A stretch of 64,000 bases of DNA. It comes from Asterella californica. Taxonomy: Eukaryota > Streptophyta > Marchantiopsida > Marchantiales > Aytoniaceae. The DNA lies in NCBI GenBank assembly GCA_036924285.1, contig JAYKYS010000008.1, positions 10,858,501 to 10,922,500 on the forward strand, in the 5' to 3' direction. Numbering within the stretch: the first letter of the stretch is position 1; each line of letters starts with the position of its first letter. Positions 37,120 to 47,018 of the stretch are shown here, in pieces. A program made the position numbers and the translations under genes. Under the pieces are notes generated by a model, which saw only the letters and a list, made by a program, of their open reading frames with translations, made no database searches and was not told the DNA's origin.

Positions 37120-37397
37120 TGTTAGAGTACTTACAGTATGAAAACATATATTGAGCAACAGATTCAAGATATTAGGTGGTGATTTTTTGTAAGATCACCA
37201 AGGCCAAGACCCAGACACTGACCCAAACTATATTATTTAGGCCCAAGGTCATTGTACATTAAGTAATTCATTTGCTTGGTTCATCCTATACTGTCTCTCA
37301 AGGAGCTCTCTCTCACACACTCATATTGTCTTTATGTCCTTATGTCGTGACATACAGTTTTGTCTTAGTCTATTATAGCACTAGTTCATTTCCAACA
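37120..37397 (+). repeat. 5' LTR of a Ty1/copia element (278 bp)
   Basis: It starts TGTTAGAG and ends TTTCCAACA, the TG…CA ends of a copia LTR. It is followed immediately by the primer-binding site. No matching 3' LTR was seen inside the window. Confidence 0.8.
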
Positions 37398-37410
37398 TGG
37401 TATCAGAGCT
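37398..37410 (+). other. Primer-binding site (initiator Met-tRNA)
   Basis: TGGTATCAGAGCT is the standard plant copia primer-binding site, complementary to the 3' end of initiator methionine tRNA. It sits directly after the LTR. Confidence 0.92.
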
Positions 37411-37581
37411 TTGCTTTGCTGATGCACTAGCACAATAGCATAAGCACTAGGTAGGCCTTCAACCCTAAGGTGTAAGCAGTTGAAGGACCCTTCAACTGCG
37501 ACGAGGACAACACTCCACACACTGCGATCTTGTACCTTTGCTATCAGAACTTTGCAGTTCTAGCGATCAACCCGGTATCGA

Positions 37582-37987
37582 ATGTCTGCCCCCTTTGACA
37601 CCAAAGGTTAGACAAAATTTGACGACACTTACTTCACACTATGGAAGCACAAGACAATCTTGTGGCTCAAGGCTCATGGTGTGTTCGACATCATGAATGG
37701 GAATGCACGAAGGCTGCATGCATGACACCCGAGGTACTACGGTACCCGTCCCTCCTTCCGCTACTGGACTCGACAGTATCGTGGACTTGGACCAGCGTGA
37801 CGTAAATGCACTCGTGACAATCAACGAATGCTGCGAGAATAGTGTGGCAAGACATATAAATGTCTCGCACTATGTCAAACAAAGCATAGATCACCTTGAC
37901 CAGGCACTTCGCTGGTCAAGATATGATAACTAAGATGCATCTAAAAGAGAAGTTGCGGGTTCTAAAGATGAAACCCAATGAGACCGT
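37582..37987 (+). pseudogene. Ty1/copia gag, 5' half (split by TR-GAG1)
   Basis: ATG at 37,582 opens MSAPFDTKG, an in-frame TAG, then TKFDDTYFTLWKHKT and ILWLKAHGVFDIMNG, typical of the copia gag N-terminus. After a frameshift it continues with DQRDVNALVTINEC, and after another with MITKMHLKEKLRVLKMKPNET at about 37,920-37,987. The frame is then broken by the TR-GAG1 insertion and resumes at 44,513. It is dead because of stops, frameshifts and the insertion. Confidence 0.85.
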
Positions 37988-40015
37988 TGTCGTGTCGTGG
38001 ACCGGCTCCTACCTGAAATTCAAACTTCGATGCTTGTCACTCCAAAGTCACTCATGAGAAGACAAGCTAGGCCCAGCTTACGGGTTTTTGGCACCACTTC
38101 GGATCTTCGTTTTTATTGCACCAGTGGATAGAGCTCCTTGTCAGCTTTCCATAGGCACTTTGTCTACTTCGTTTGGACGCCTAGTGGAGAAGTTACAGGA
38201 CTCGAAATATGGAGAAAATAAGTTAGGCCCCAGCTTACGGGTTTTTTGCACCACTTTGCATCTTCGTTTTTATCGCACCAGTGGATAGAGCTCCTTGTCA
38301 GCTTTCCATAGGCACTTCATCTATTTCGTTTGGACGCCTAGTGGAGAAGTTACAGGACTCGAAAGATGGAGAAAACAAGCTAGGCCTCAGCTTACGGGCT
38401 CTTGGCGCAACTTCGGATATTCACTTTCATCACATAGATGGGTAGAGCTCGTTGTCAGCTTTCCATGGGCATCTTGTTTACTTTGTTTGGAATCCAGAGA
38501 AAAAGTTATACGATTCAAAAGAAGGCAAAATCAAGCTAAGCTCCTAGTTACTTGCTGACTGGGTATTTAGGGCTCCAGACGTTATATCAAAGACGCAAGG
38601 GGCCTGCTTCTTATTATTCAGGATTGAGGAGAGAATTGTACGTACAGAGATTGTTGCAAGGGGGTGCTTAAGGGGTTAGCTTGTACCTGCGACCTGTCAA
38701 CGGACGGTTCGGGAGATTTAGGAGTCCAATGCAAACGCGCAAGGCGTCGTTGGGTTCAGATCTGTGCAGGCTACGCACTGGTTCAAACGGTTTGGGAAGA
38801 GACGGATCGGGGAGTGTGTACAGAGGGAAATTGAGACGCAGGAAGCAGATTTGAGATTTTCAGTTACCTGTGAAGGAGAGTTGGACCGTTCGGACCGTTC
38901 CGGAGTCCAAACTTGCTGTCCTTGGATCCATCGGGATCAGAACAACGAGTTCTTCAGGAAATTGAAGACGATACGAGTTTTCATCGGGCGGTTTGGGAGT
39001 TCTGAGTGAAATTGGCTCGCAGGGGAAGCGCTTACATCAGATTTTCGTTCGCCTGCGACCTGAGATTGGGTTGTTCTTCGCGATCGGTGAGCCAAGCTCT
39101 TCTTTCTTGGTGCCTACGCGATGAGGGAGTCTTCATCTACTCATAGGAGAAGACCGTGTGCGGATTGGATTGTTGGTTTGAGTGTGGTGAGCAAGTTTGA
39201 GCCGTAGGGAGCTGATTTACGTCAGTTTTTTGCAATCTACGACCAAATTTCTCGCATGGTTTTGCAAGGAGAACTCCAAACGACTTGTTTGGAGTCTTGT
39301 TGGGTTCAGGGTAGCTAGATCTATCTACCAGAGAAGACGGATATCAGTTTAGGCGATCCGTTTGTGCGTGGTGTGCGGTTTTAAGCCGTAGGGAGCAGTT
39401 TTTGGAGGTTCGGTCACCTGCGACCGAAAATCGGCGATATCTCGACTATCGGGAGTCGGATCTGAAGGTTTCTTGGGTTAACGGAGTCAGGGAAGGAGAC
39501 CCTATCAACATTTGAAGATCGTTTGGCAAGAAGAGAAAGTTCCCAGATAGATCTTTTTTGGTTTCTTCGCTACGGGGTTTCGTGCTTTTGAGTTCGTTAG
39601 AGTTCTGGTTAGCTGTGTACGGCTTGTGGTAGCTAGCCTTAGCCAAGAGCTAGTGCATGGATGTGGTTTGGACTTGGGTTTGGATCGCGTGATACTGTTG
39701 TGGCTCCGTTTGTTAGCAAAGAGAAGTTTCTCTTGCTTTGAGCTACGCTTAGGTGGTTTTGGGTCAGGGTTGTGATTCAAGGGTTGTTTTCAGGAGCTTT
39801 TGAATCAGGTTACAGACCGCTCTGGTCTGTTTTTCAGTTCTGTGCTCTTAGGAGAAAGAATCGACAGTGTACATACATTTGGAGTGGTATATATTACGAG
39901 TTCGTTTTCGTGGTTGTTCTTCTCTGTCTTGTCTTGTTCGACACACAACGTCTCCATAGTCAGGAACCTCGTGTTTTCCTGGACATCCTTCACGCACAAA
40001 ATATCCGACACGATA
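37988..40015 (+). repeat. 5' LTR of TR-GAG1
   Basis: It begins TGTCGTGTCGTGG and ends CGACACGATA; the copy in TR-GAG2 ends CGACGCGACA, so the terminal CA has decayed here. It contains three tandem units of about 156 bp at 38,064-38,533, each starting AAG(C/T)TAGGCC. Further on it holds several looser repeats around the word CCTGCGACC. The short frames in it are not genes. Confidence 0.9.
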
Positions 40016-40198
40016 CGGTGGTGAACTCGACGTGAAGGTCCGGGGTGGAGATATTTGTGTGTCAGAACTGGACAGAAGAGATCAGCAATCATGAACGAGG
40101 ATGAAGATGGGTTTGGTTGTTCGGGAGGATGTTGTGGACCTGGGATGATGGATTTCTAGACGGTTGGGATCAAGGGAGGATGGGAGGATGGGACGAGC

Positions 40199-41786
40199 CA
40201 TGACTGTGGACGGGATGGATGGATCAGAGGGGATACCAAGGGTGTAGTTGGATGCAGCAACTGCACTTTTGTTTCAAGCCTTCACTTTGTTTATGCGGCA
40301 AGAGCAAGGGAACCAACAAAGGGAGGCTTTGGGGAAGAAGGCGCTTGGAAGGGTGATCGACAAGTTTGATCTTTTTGGTGGGAGAGACATCTATGAGTAC
40401 TTGAGATGTTACAAGATGGAGATGGATTTGGATCAGGTACCGGAGAAGGAGATGATCGAGACGTTCGAACTCGCTGCGGTACCTGAGATAAGGGAGCATG
40501 TGAAGGGTCTAACAACGCGTTTTGGGAGGAACTGGGATGCATTTTCACATGCGCTGAGGGAAGAGTATTTCTTGGGAAACTCAGATCGAGTAACCAAGAA
40601 ATCATTTTTGTGATGGGTCAACGGATCCAGCAAGGGTTTACAGCCTACAGAGCTGTTAAAGGAGTTTGAGAGACAATTCTCTCAACTACCTCGGGTGGAC
40701 AAGCTAACCTTGGAGAGCTACAAGACGGAGCTGTTTCTTCAAGCTGCGGATGAACCATGGCAGGAACAGTTGGAGCTACTTCTGGAGGACGGGGAGGAAG
40801 AAGAAGGATTGACAAGGAATTGGGAGGTTGTGCATGAAGCGGTTGAGCTTCTTGTCCGGAGACTTACAAGAGAAAGGGTTACAAGGTCGACACCTGTATC
40901 GCTAACTACCACACCAGTTCGGGTAGTATCTGAGGTTCAACCTCCAGTTGTGGTTGTAGAGAAGAAGGATCCAACCATCGAGGACCTACAGCAAAAGATG
41001 CAAGATCTGCAAGCTCAGGTTACTAGGTTGGAGGATAAGGGATCGTCGACCAAGATGGAGCTTGTACCCAAACCAGCTTGGGTACATCATTGCTTGTGGT
41101 GTGATGGTACTGATCATCAACGGGACGATTGCATCGACTTTGCAGAGTCTTTGCAACGAGAGGTTATTTCTTGGGAGGATGGAGATGTTCGGTTCAGAAG
41201 TACGAGTACTGTCCTTCAAGCCAATGTTAGTAAAGGAGGGATGAAGAGGTTTGTGGATGATTTCTTTGCGGCACATGTAGTTGTAGCTATTGAAGCTACA
41301 AGTTATGATGCTAGGGTGGAGGAGATTGAGCATGATCTTCATATGGATGATTCGGATGAGCACGTGGATCCAAGCGAGCTCAAGTTGGATACTGCATCCA
41401 CGATGCAGAGCGAGAAGAAGAGACAAGAAGAGACTTCTTCAGGGAAGCAAGCTGGGGAGGATAAGGTTCAACCGGAAACTATTCTTCCTGAACTGGCAAT
41501 GGAGGACGATCCTTCACAACCGGAGGAGGTGGTTGGGGTGCAAACAATGGACGTGGGTGATCTGGTTGCAGACAAACAACAACCAGATGCAGAGATGATG
41601 ATGATGGATGTGAAGGGAGGTTGGGAGGAGCGCATTCAAGATGTCAAGATTAGATTTTTATCACGGGAGGTCTTGGATGCGACTACAAGGGAAGTCCATG
41701 ATGCTTACATCGGCTTCATCAAGGACGGACATGCGGAGGATGAAGGAGAGTGGATGGATGCTCTTGAGGCTACGGGTATAGGATGA
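40199..41786 (+). pseudogene. TR-GAG1 gag (nearly intact, two nonsense codons)
   Basis: It is collinear with the intact gag of TR-GAG2 (52,849-54,471). It keeps the capsid-like helical region (EKEMIETFELAAVPEIREHV), a coiled-coil-like segment (IEDLQQKMQDLQAQVTRLED), one zinc knuckle (C-LW-C-DGTD-H-QRDD-C near 41,095) and an acidic C-terminal domain. In-frame stops are TAG at 40,245-40,247, which also coincides with loss of the second start codon, and TGA at 40,611-40,613. Full gag therefore cannot be made from this copy, although it could still be mobilised by proteins supplied from elsewhere. Confidence 0.85.
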
Positions 41787-42485
41787 TGGGTAAGGATGGC
41801 TTACAGGGGAGAAGCCATTGCTGAAGATGATTTGTGTTGGGAGGATGATGCTTGAGGGATTGTAAATATTTTCAGGAAAAGGTTGAGAGGATGATGCTTG
41901 GAAGGTTGCAAGAGTTTTCAGAAGAAGATATCAGGGAGGATGATGGTTGAGGAAGATACTATTCTCCAGCGAGACAATGATGATTGCAGTTGAGGATTTT
42001 GTTGCAGCAGTGTGGTTCTTTTTTTTTCCAGAAAAACAAAAAAGAAGAGAGGATTAGGTACGATGACATGTACATGCTTGAGGTTGAGGGTTACAGTCAG
42101 GATACGGGTGATGATTGACAGGATGGGGGATGTCTAATACGACACTTGGGTTACAAACCTCAACGGTGAGGTTCTACAGGACAGATGGAAGACAATTCTA
42201 TGGTATGATGAGTTATTCTTTCTATGTCTTCGCATATTGAAGATGTGTAGATCTAGAGGGGGTGATTGGATGGGAGGTTCGAGGTGAAGGTCGATGAGCA
42301 TGGATCTAGGGAGGATCATGGCAGGGTAGCAACTTCAAGATGACGATCGAGTTGCGGACTTGAGGATGAGGTTGATTGAGATGGGAGGGAGGATAACAAG
42401 ATGGGAATGATTGTGCGTGCCGGTCCACTCCTTGGTTGGTATCTCTAGTGCATACCGGAGGATGCACAAGTTTGGAGGGGGTGGA
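41787..42485 (+). other. TR-GAG1 3' untranslated region and polypurine tract
   Basis: About 700 bp without a long frame, rich in GGAGGATGATG words. It ends in the purine tract TTTGGAGGGGGTGGA (42,471-42,485), directly before the 3' LTR start. Confidence 0.75.
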
Positions 42486-44512
42486 TGTCGTGTCGTGGAC
42501 CGGCTACTACTTGAAATTCAAACTTCGATGTTTGTCACTCCAAAGTCACTCATGAGAAGACAAGCTAGGCCCCAGCTTACGGGTTTTTGGCACCACTTCG
42601 GATCTTCGTTTTTATTGCACCAGTGGATAGAGCTCCTTGTCAGCTTTCCATAGGCACTTTGTCTACTTCGTCTGGACGCCTAGTGGAGAAGTTACAGGAC
42701 TCGAAAGATGGAGAAAATAAGCTAGGCCCCAGCTTACGGGTTTTTGGCACCACTTTGGATCTTCGTTTTTATCGCACCAGAGGATAGAGCTCTTTGTCAG
42801 CTTTCCATAGGCACTTCATCTATTTCGTTTGGACGCCTAGTGGAGAAGTTACAGGACTCGAAAGATGGAGAAAACAAGCTAGGCCCCAGCTTACGGACTT
42901 TGGCGCAACTTCGGATATTCACTTTCATCACATAGATGGGTAGAGCTTGTTGTCAGCTTTCCATGGGCATCTTGTTTACTTTGTTTGGACATCCAGAGAA
43001 AAAGTTATACGATTCGAAAGAAGGCAAAATCAAGCTAGGCTCCTAGTTACTTGCTGATTGGGTATTTAGGGCTCCAGGCGTTATATCAAAGACGCAATGG
43101 GCCTGCTTCTTATTATTCAGGATTGAGGAGAGAACTATACGTACAGAGACTGTTGCAAGGGGGTGCTTAAGGGGCTAGCTTGTACCTGCGACCTGTCAAC
43201 GGACGGTTCGGGAGATTTAGGAGTCCAATGCAAACGCGCAATGCGTCGTTGGGTTCAGATCTGTGCAGGCTACGCATTGGTTCAAACGGTTTGGGAAGAG
43301 ACGGATCGGGGAGTGTGTACAGAGGGAAATTGAGACGCAGGAAGCAGATTTGAGGTTTTCAGTTACCTGTGAAGGAGAGTTGGACCGTTCGGACCGTTCC
43401 GGAGTCCAAACTTGCTATCCTTGGATCCATCGGGATCAGAACAACGAGTTCTTCAGGAAATTGAAGACGATACGAGTTTTCATCGGGCGATTTGAGGGTA
43501 TTGAGTGAAATTGGCTCGCAGGGAAGCGCTTACATCAGATTTTCGTTCGCCTGCGACCTGAGATTGGGTTGTTCTTCGCGATCGGTGAGCCAAGCTCTTC
43601 TTTCTTAGTGCCTACGCGATCAAGGAGTCTTCATCTACTCATAGGAGAAGACCGTGTGCGGATTGGATTGTTGGTTTGAGTGTGGTGAGCAAGTTTGAGC
43701 CGCAGGGAGCTGATTTACGTCAGTTTTTTGCAATCTGCGACCAAATTTCTCGCATGGTTTTGCAAGGAGAACTCCAAACGACTTGTTTGGAGTCTTGTTG
43801 GGTTCATGATAGCTAGATCTATCTACCAGAGAAGACGGATATCAGTTTAGGCGATCCGTTTGTGCGTGGTGTGCGGTTTTAAGCCGTAGGGAGCAGTTTT
43901 TGGAGGTTCGGTCACCTGCGACCGAAAATCGGCGATATCTCGACTATCGGGAGTCGGATCTGAAGGTTTCTTGGGTTAACGGAGTCAGGGAAGGAGACCC
44001 TATCAACATTTGAAGATCGTTTGGCGAAAAGAGAAAGTTCCCAGATAGATCTTTTTTGGTTTCTTCGCTACGGATTTCGTGCTTTTGAGTTCGTTAGAGT
44101 TCTGGTTAGCTGTGTACGGCTTGTGGTAGCTAGCCTTAGCCAAGAGCTAGTGCATGGATGTGGTTTGGACTTGGGTTTGGATCGCGTGATACTGTTGTGG
44201 CTCTGTTTGTTAGCAAAGAGAAGTTTCTCTTGCTTTGAGCTACGCTTAGGTGGTTTTGGGTCAGGGTTGTGATTCAAGGGTTGTTTTCAGGAGCTTTTGA
44301 ATCAGGTTACAGACCGCTCTGGTCTGTTTTTCAGTTCTGTGCTCTTAGGAGAAAGAATCGACAGTGTACATACATTTGGAGTGGTATATATTACGAGTTC
44401 GTTTTCGTGGTTGTTCTTCTCTGTCTTGTCTTGTTTGACACACAACGTCTCCACAGCCAAGAACCTCGCGTTTTCCTGGACATCCTTCACGCACAAAATA
44501 TCCGACATGATA
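42486..44512 (+). repeat. 3' LTR of TR-GAG1
   Basis: Almost identical to 37,988-40,015, including the triple ~156 bp repeat (42,562-43,031). It ends CGACATGATA and is followed by the CCGT target duplication. The few LTR-LTR differences imply a fairly recent insertion. Confidence 0.92.
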
Positions 44513-44980
44513 CCGTTAGTCAACACGTCAACAACTTCAAGTCCCTCCTCCAGCAAATCACTTTTGCTGGACTAGTAGTAGACAACGAGGAGCAAGTCCT
44601 CGCGTTGATAGCCTGCATGCTCAACAACTACCAGTTCTTTCTGCAGGCGATGAGAACCAGTCCAAATATCTCACTGCAGGACCTTATCACTTTTCTCATC
44701 CAAGAGGACACAACAATGGCAACAACCGACAAGACGATAATCAGCCATCGAAAAGATCACCAGATCCTAACGAGAAGTGTTTTCATTACAACAAGACCGG
44801 ACACTGCACCGCCGAGTGTCAGGACAGAGTCAGCAGTAGCAGAGACAATTCAAATCCTGGCAATCCAAACCAACTGCAATGAAACAACAACAATCGAAAC
44901 AAAAATCGACGTCCGTTGAATAACAATAACAACACTTGTAAGATCTTGATGACACAATGTTCGTCTGCAATCGTGCAGAC
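44513..44980 (+). pseudogene. Ty1/copia gag, 3' half with altered zinc knuckle
   Basis: It resumes the copia gag after TR-GAG1: SQHVNNFKSLLQQITFAGL, a block ending VLALIACMLN, NISLQDLITFLIQED, then after a frameshift near 44,706 GHNNGNNRQDDNQ and a zinc knuckle reading KCFHYNKTGHCTAEC. The second Cys of the knuckle is replaced by Tyr, which would impair zinc binding. The frame then breaks in an Asn-rich stretch near 44,880. Confidence 0.85.
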
Positions 44981-44989
44981 AGCTGACCC

Positions 44990-45630
44990 CTTACTAATAT
45001 GTGGACACGGGTGTCACACACCACATGACACACAATCGACGACAGTTCGTCAAATACTCATCCGTATCAATTGAGAACATCGAGAACGATGCTATTCTAC
45101 TCGGTGACAACACAACTATCAACATTGCCGTTCGAGCATGGTGGAGGTACACCTCCTCAACAGTGAGCATGTGTACATATGCGACGTCCTTCACGTGCCT
45201 GCCCTGCAGAAAATCTATATTCAACTCGGTAATTCGATGCAAAGAACGGCTGGTGTCTAATTGATAATGGACTCTGTCAACTCGAGGACATATTTGGACA
45301 AGTGTTAGCTCCATGCTCGACCGTTGATGACCTCTACATGCTAGAAGAATCGATCTTGGTCGCTGATCAAACCGCACTTGTAGCCACAGCCGGAAGGACT
45401 TCAATAGTCCTTACTTTACCTCCCAGCCTGAGATCTAGACCTCGACTACGAGCAAGATCAAGATGCAGCCAACGAGCTAGTGTCTCTCTCATTAATCGCA
45501 ACCTGCAAAGACTAAACTTCTCATGGTCCAGATCCAACTCAGTCTCGCGAAATATGCGTAACCAAGAGGAAGAACACAGTCAATTTTTGGACATTTCCTC
45601 CTCTGTTTTCGTAGCAAAGACACAAATCTA
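44990..45630 (+). pseudogene. Ty1/copia protease and pre-integrase relic
   Basis: After the gag, MDTGVTHHMTHNRRQF supplies the aspartic protease DTG motif, followed by a GDNT block and, in another frame, HVYICDVLHVPALQK, the usual copia sequence before the integrase. A GAG-pre-integrase-like stretch (CQLEDIFGQVLAP) follows to about 45,380. Beyond that, a frame continues to 45,631 without integrase motifs. Integrase core, RT and RNase H are absent. Confidence 0.75.
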
Positions 45631-45631
45631 A

Positions 45632-46331
45632 TATTTCAGCTCCACCTTTGACGGAGGACGTGGACATGGATAATGAAAATAATTTTTTCCCTCAGCCGAC
45701 CTTCATCCCGCTTTAACAGACCTGATGACAACGCCCTTTGACATTTTCTCCACCCGGACTCCACATGCTGGTCTCCCTCTAGGTTAGAACGCCACACCTA
45801 ACCTGGAACCACTGGCATGGGAACCTATGAGAGCACATCGCGTTCACTCTCATGGATCGTGACTCCTACCTTTCTCTCTCTTGCCCAACCGTCGTCACAT
45901 GATGACCATCAACTGACAGGGACCAGTCATTGATCCCCACCCACGTCTTTTGACAGGCCTACTCCCTTCTCCTCGCTCTGTTGTTGTAGAACCACTCACA
46001 ACTAACCATTATCATATGTAAGTGACCTCAAAAGTAATTTTATTGGGAGTCAATGGAATGGAGTTGCTTTTGAGAAGGGAAACTGCTTTAAGTTAGTATT
46101 CTTGCCTCTCACCTTCCTTTGAAACCCACACTGAATAGAGATGAGAGAAAAGTGATATGTGGTAAGTGCAAAGTGTGTGCAAAGTGGTATGTGGAGATGT
46201 GAGAAAAGTGGTATTATCTTCTCTCGCTGGTAATCATCAGAAGTTCGTATGGCTTATGAGTACCTACTAGAAACAGTATATGATCTTATTCTGGAAACTT
46301 CAGTTATTTGCTTCTTATTCTTCTTCTTTTC
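45632..46331. other. Degenerate region between the copia and DNMT-Ty3 remains
   Basis: No frame, LTR or motif recognised. The tandem words GTGATATGTGGTAAGTGCAAAG and relatives near 46,150-46,215 are low complexity. Confidence 0.45.
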
Positions 46332-46437
46332 TGTCGTGCGCATACACATCGCTACACAACATACATCAATAACAGAGGTACACCACACATACACATAAAA
46401 CACGGACGATCTCATACACATCCATAAGTGTACCACA
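46332..46437 (-). repeat. 106 bp direct repeat R1 (extra LTR end)
   Basis: It begins TGTCGTGCGCATACACATCG and ends GTGTACCACA, and is repeated at 46,734-46,839. It looks like the end of a second LTR placed head to tail against the LTR at 46,439-46,839. It might alternatively be an internal duplication. Confidence 0.6.
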
Positions 46438-46438
46438 A

Positions 46439-46839
46439 TGATAAACAATATGTACTCACTCCATCATGCCAACGGGCACTAAACAATCACTAAAGTCGAG
46501 CCAAATCTACTATGTGCTCGCAGAGACTCCAAATTGCACTCACAAAGACTATCCACCATAGCTAGGAGCTTGAAGACTCAACTTGAAGAACTAAGGCCTC
46601 CAAGCCCTATCTGCGAAGTGTACCCCTAGTGAGCTCTCCCACCAACTCGTCCTAACGGCATTAACGGCCTTACCGAGATTCGTCACTCCGCACTCGGTCA
46701 ACCTAGCCGAGGTGCCCAAACTGACGTGACAACTGTCGTGCGCATACACATCGTTACACAACATACATCACCGTCAGAGATACATCACACATACACATAA
46801 AACACGGACGATCTCATACACATCCATAAGTGTACCACA
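46439..46839 (-). repeat. 3' LTR of the DNMT-Ty3 element (about 401 bp)
   Basis: The block starts TGATAAAC and ends ACCACA on the plus strand, so both ends have TG…CA form. Its first 293 bp (to 46,731) recur at 61,889-62,179, at the far end of the element. On the minus strand a polypurine tract (AGTTAGGGGGACGAT, from about 46,854) abuts TGTGGTACAC, which marks the start of the 3' LTR. Confidence 0.65.
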
Positions 46840-46854
46840 ATCGTCCCCCTAACT
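46840..46854 (-). other. Polypurine tract of the DNMT-Ty3 element
   Basis: AGTTAGGGGGACGAT on the minus strand, directly before the LTR start TGTGGTACAC. It supports the minus orientation of the element and the LTR edge at 46,839. Confidence 0.7.
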
Positions 46855-47018
46855 GGCGGTTAGGTCCCTCTAACTCCATATAGCTCCATATCCCAACTAC
46901 ATGATATATACCTTCATGGGTGCAAGGATCAAGAGGTCGGGTGCTACATCGCCCCATCGTTAGTCACCTGTCTGCAATCCATACCACGCAAAGATCTCAT
47001 CGACTATCTCCGCTATAT

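Larger units (their letters stand above)
37988..44512 (+). mobile_element. TR-GAG1: complete gag-only LTR retrotransposon (6,525 bp)
   Basis: The element has 2,028 bp and 2,027 bp LTRs (37,988-40,015 and 42,486-44,512) that are nearly identical by eye. The internal region of about 2.47 kb holds a gag but no protease, RT, RNase H or integrase. It is flanked by a 4 bp target duplication CCGT (37,984-37,987 and 44,513-44,516). Removing it restores a continuous copia gag reading across the junction (…NETV, SQHVNNFK…). This matches the class called TR-GAG: non-autonomous LTR elements that keep only gag and depend on an autonomous partner for replication and integration. Confidence 0.92.

Noticed and set aside
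38088..39009. Repeated plus-strand frames in the TR-GAG LTRs (MAPLRIFVFIAPVDR and MQATHWFKRFGKRR types)
   Set aside because: They recur because the LTR and its internal 156 bp units recur. They lie in LTR sequence and have no protein-family features.
40986..41426. 146-codon minus-strand frame
   Set aside because: Antisense shadow of the TR-GAG gag; the same shadow appears in the second copy.
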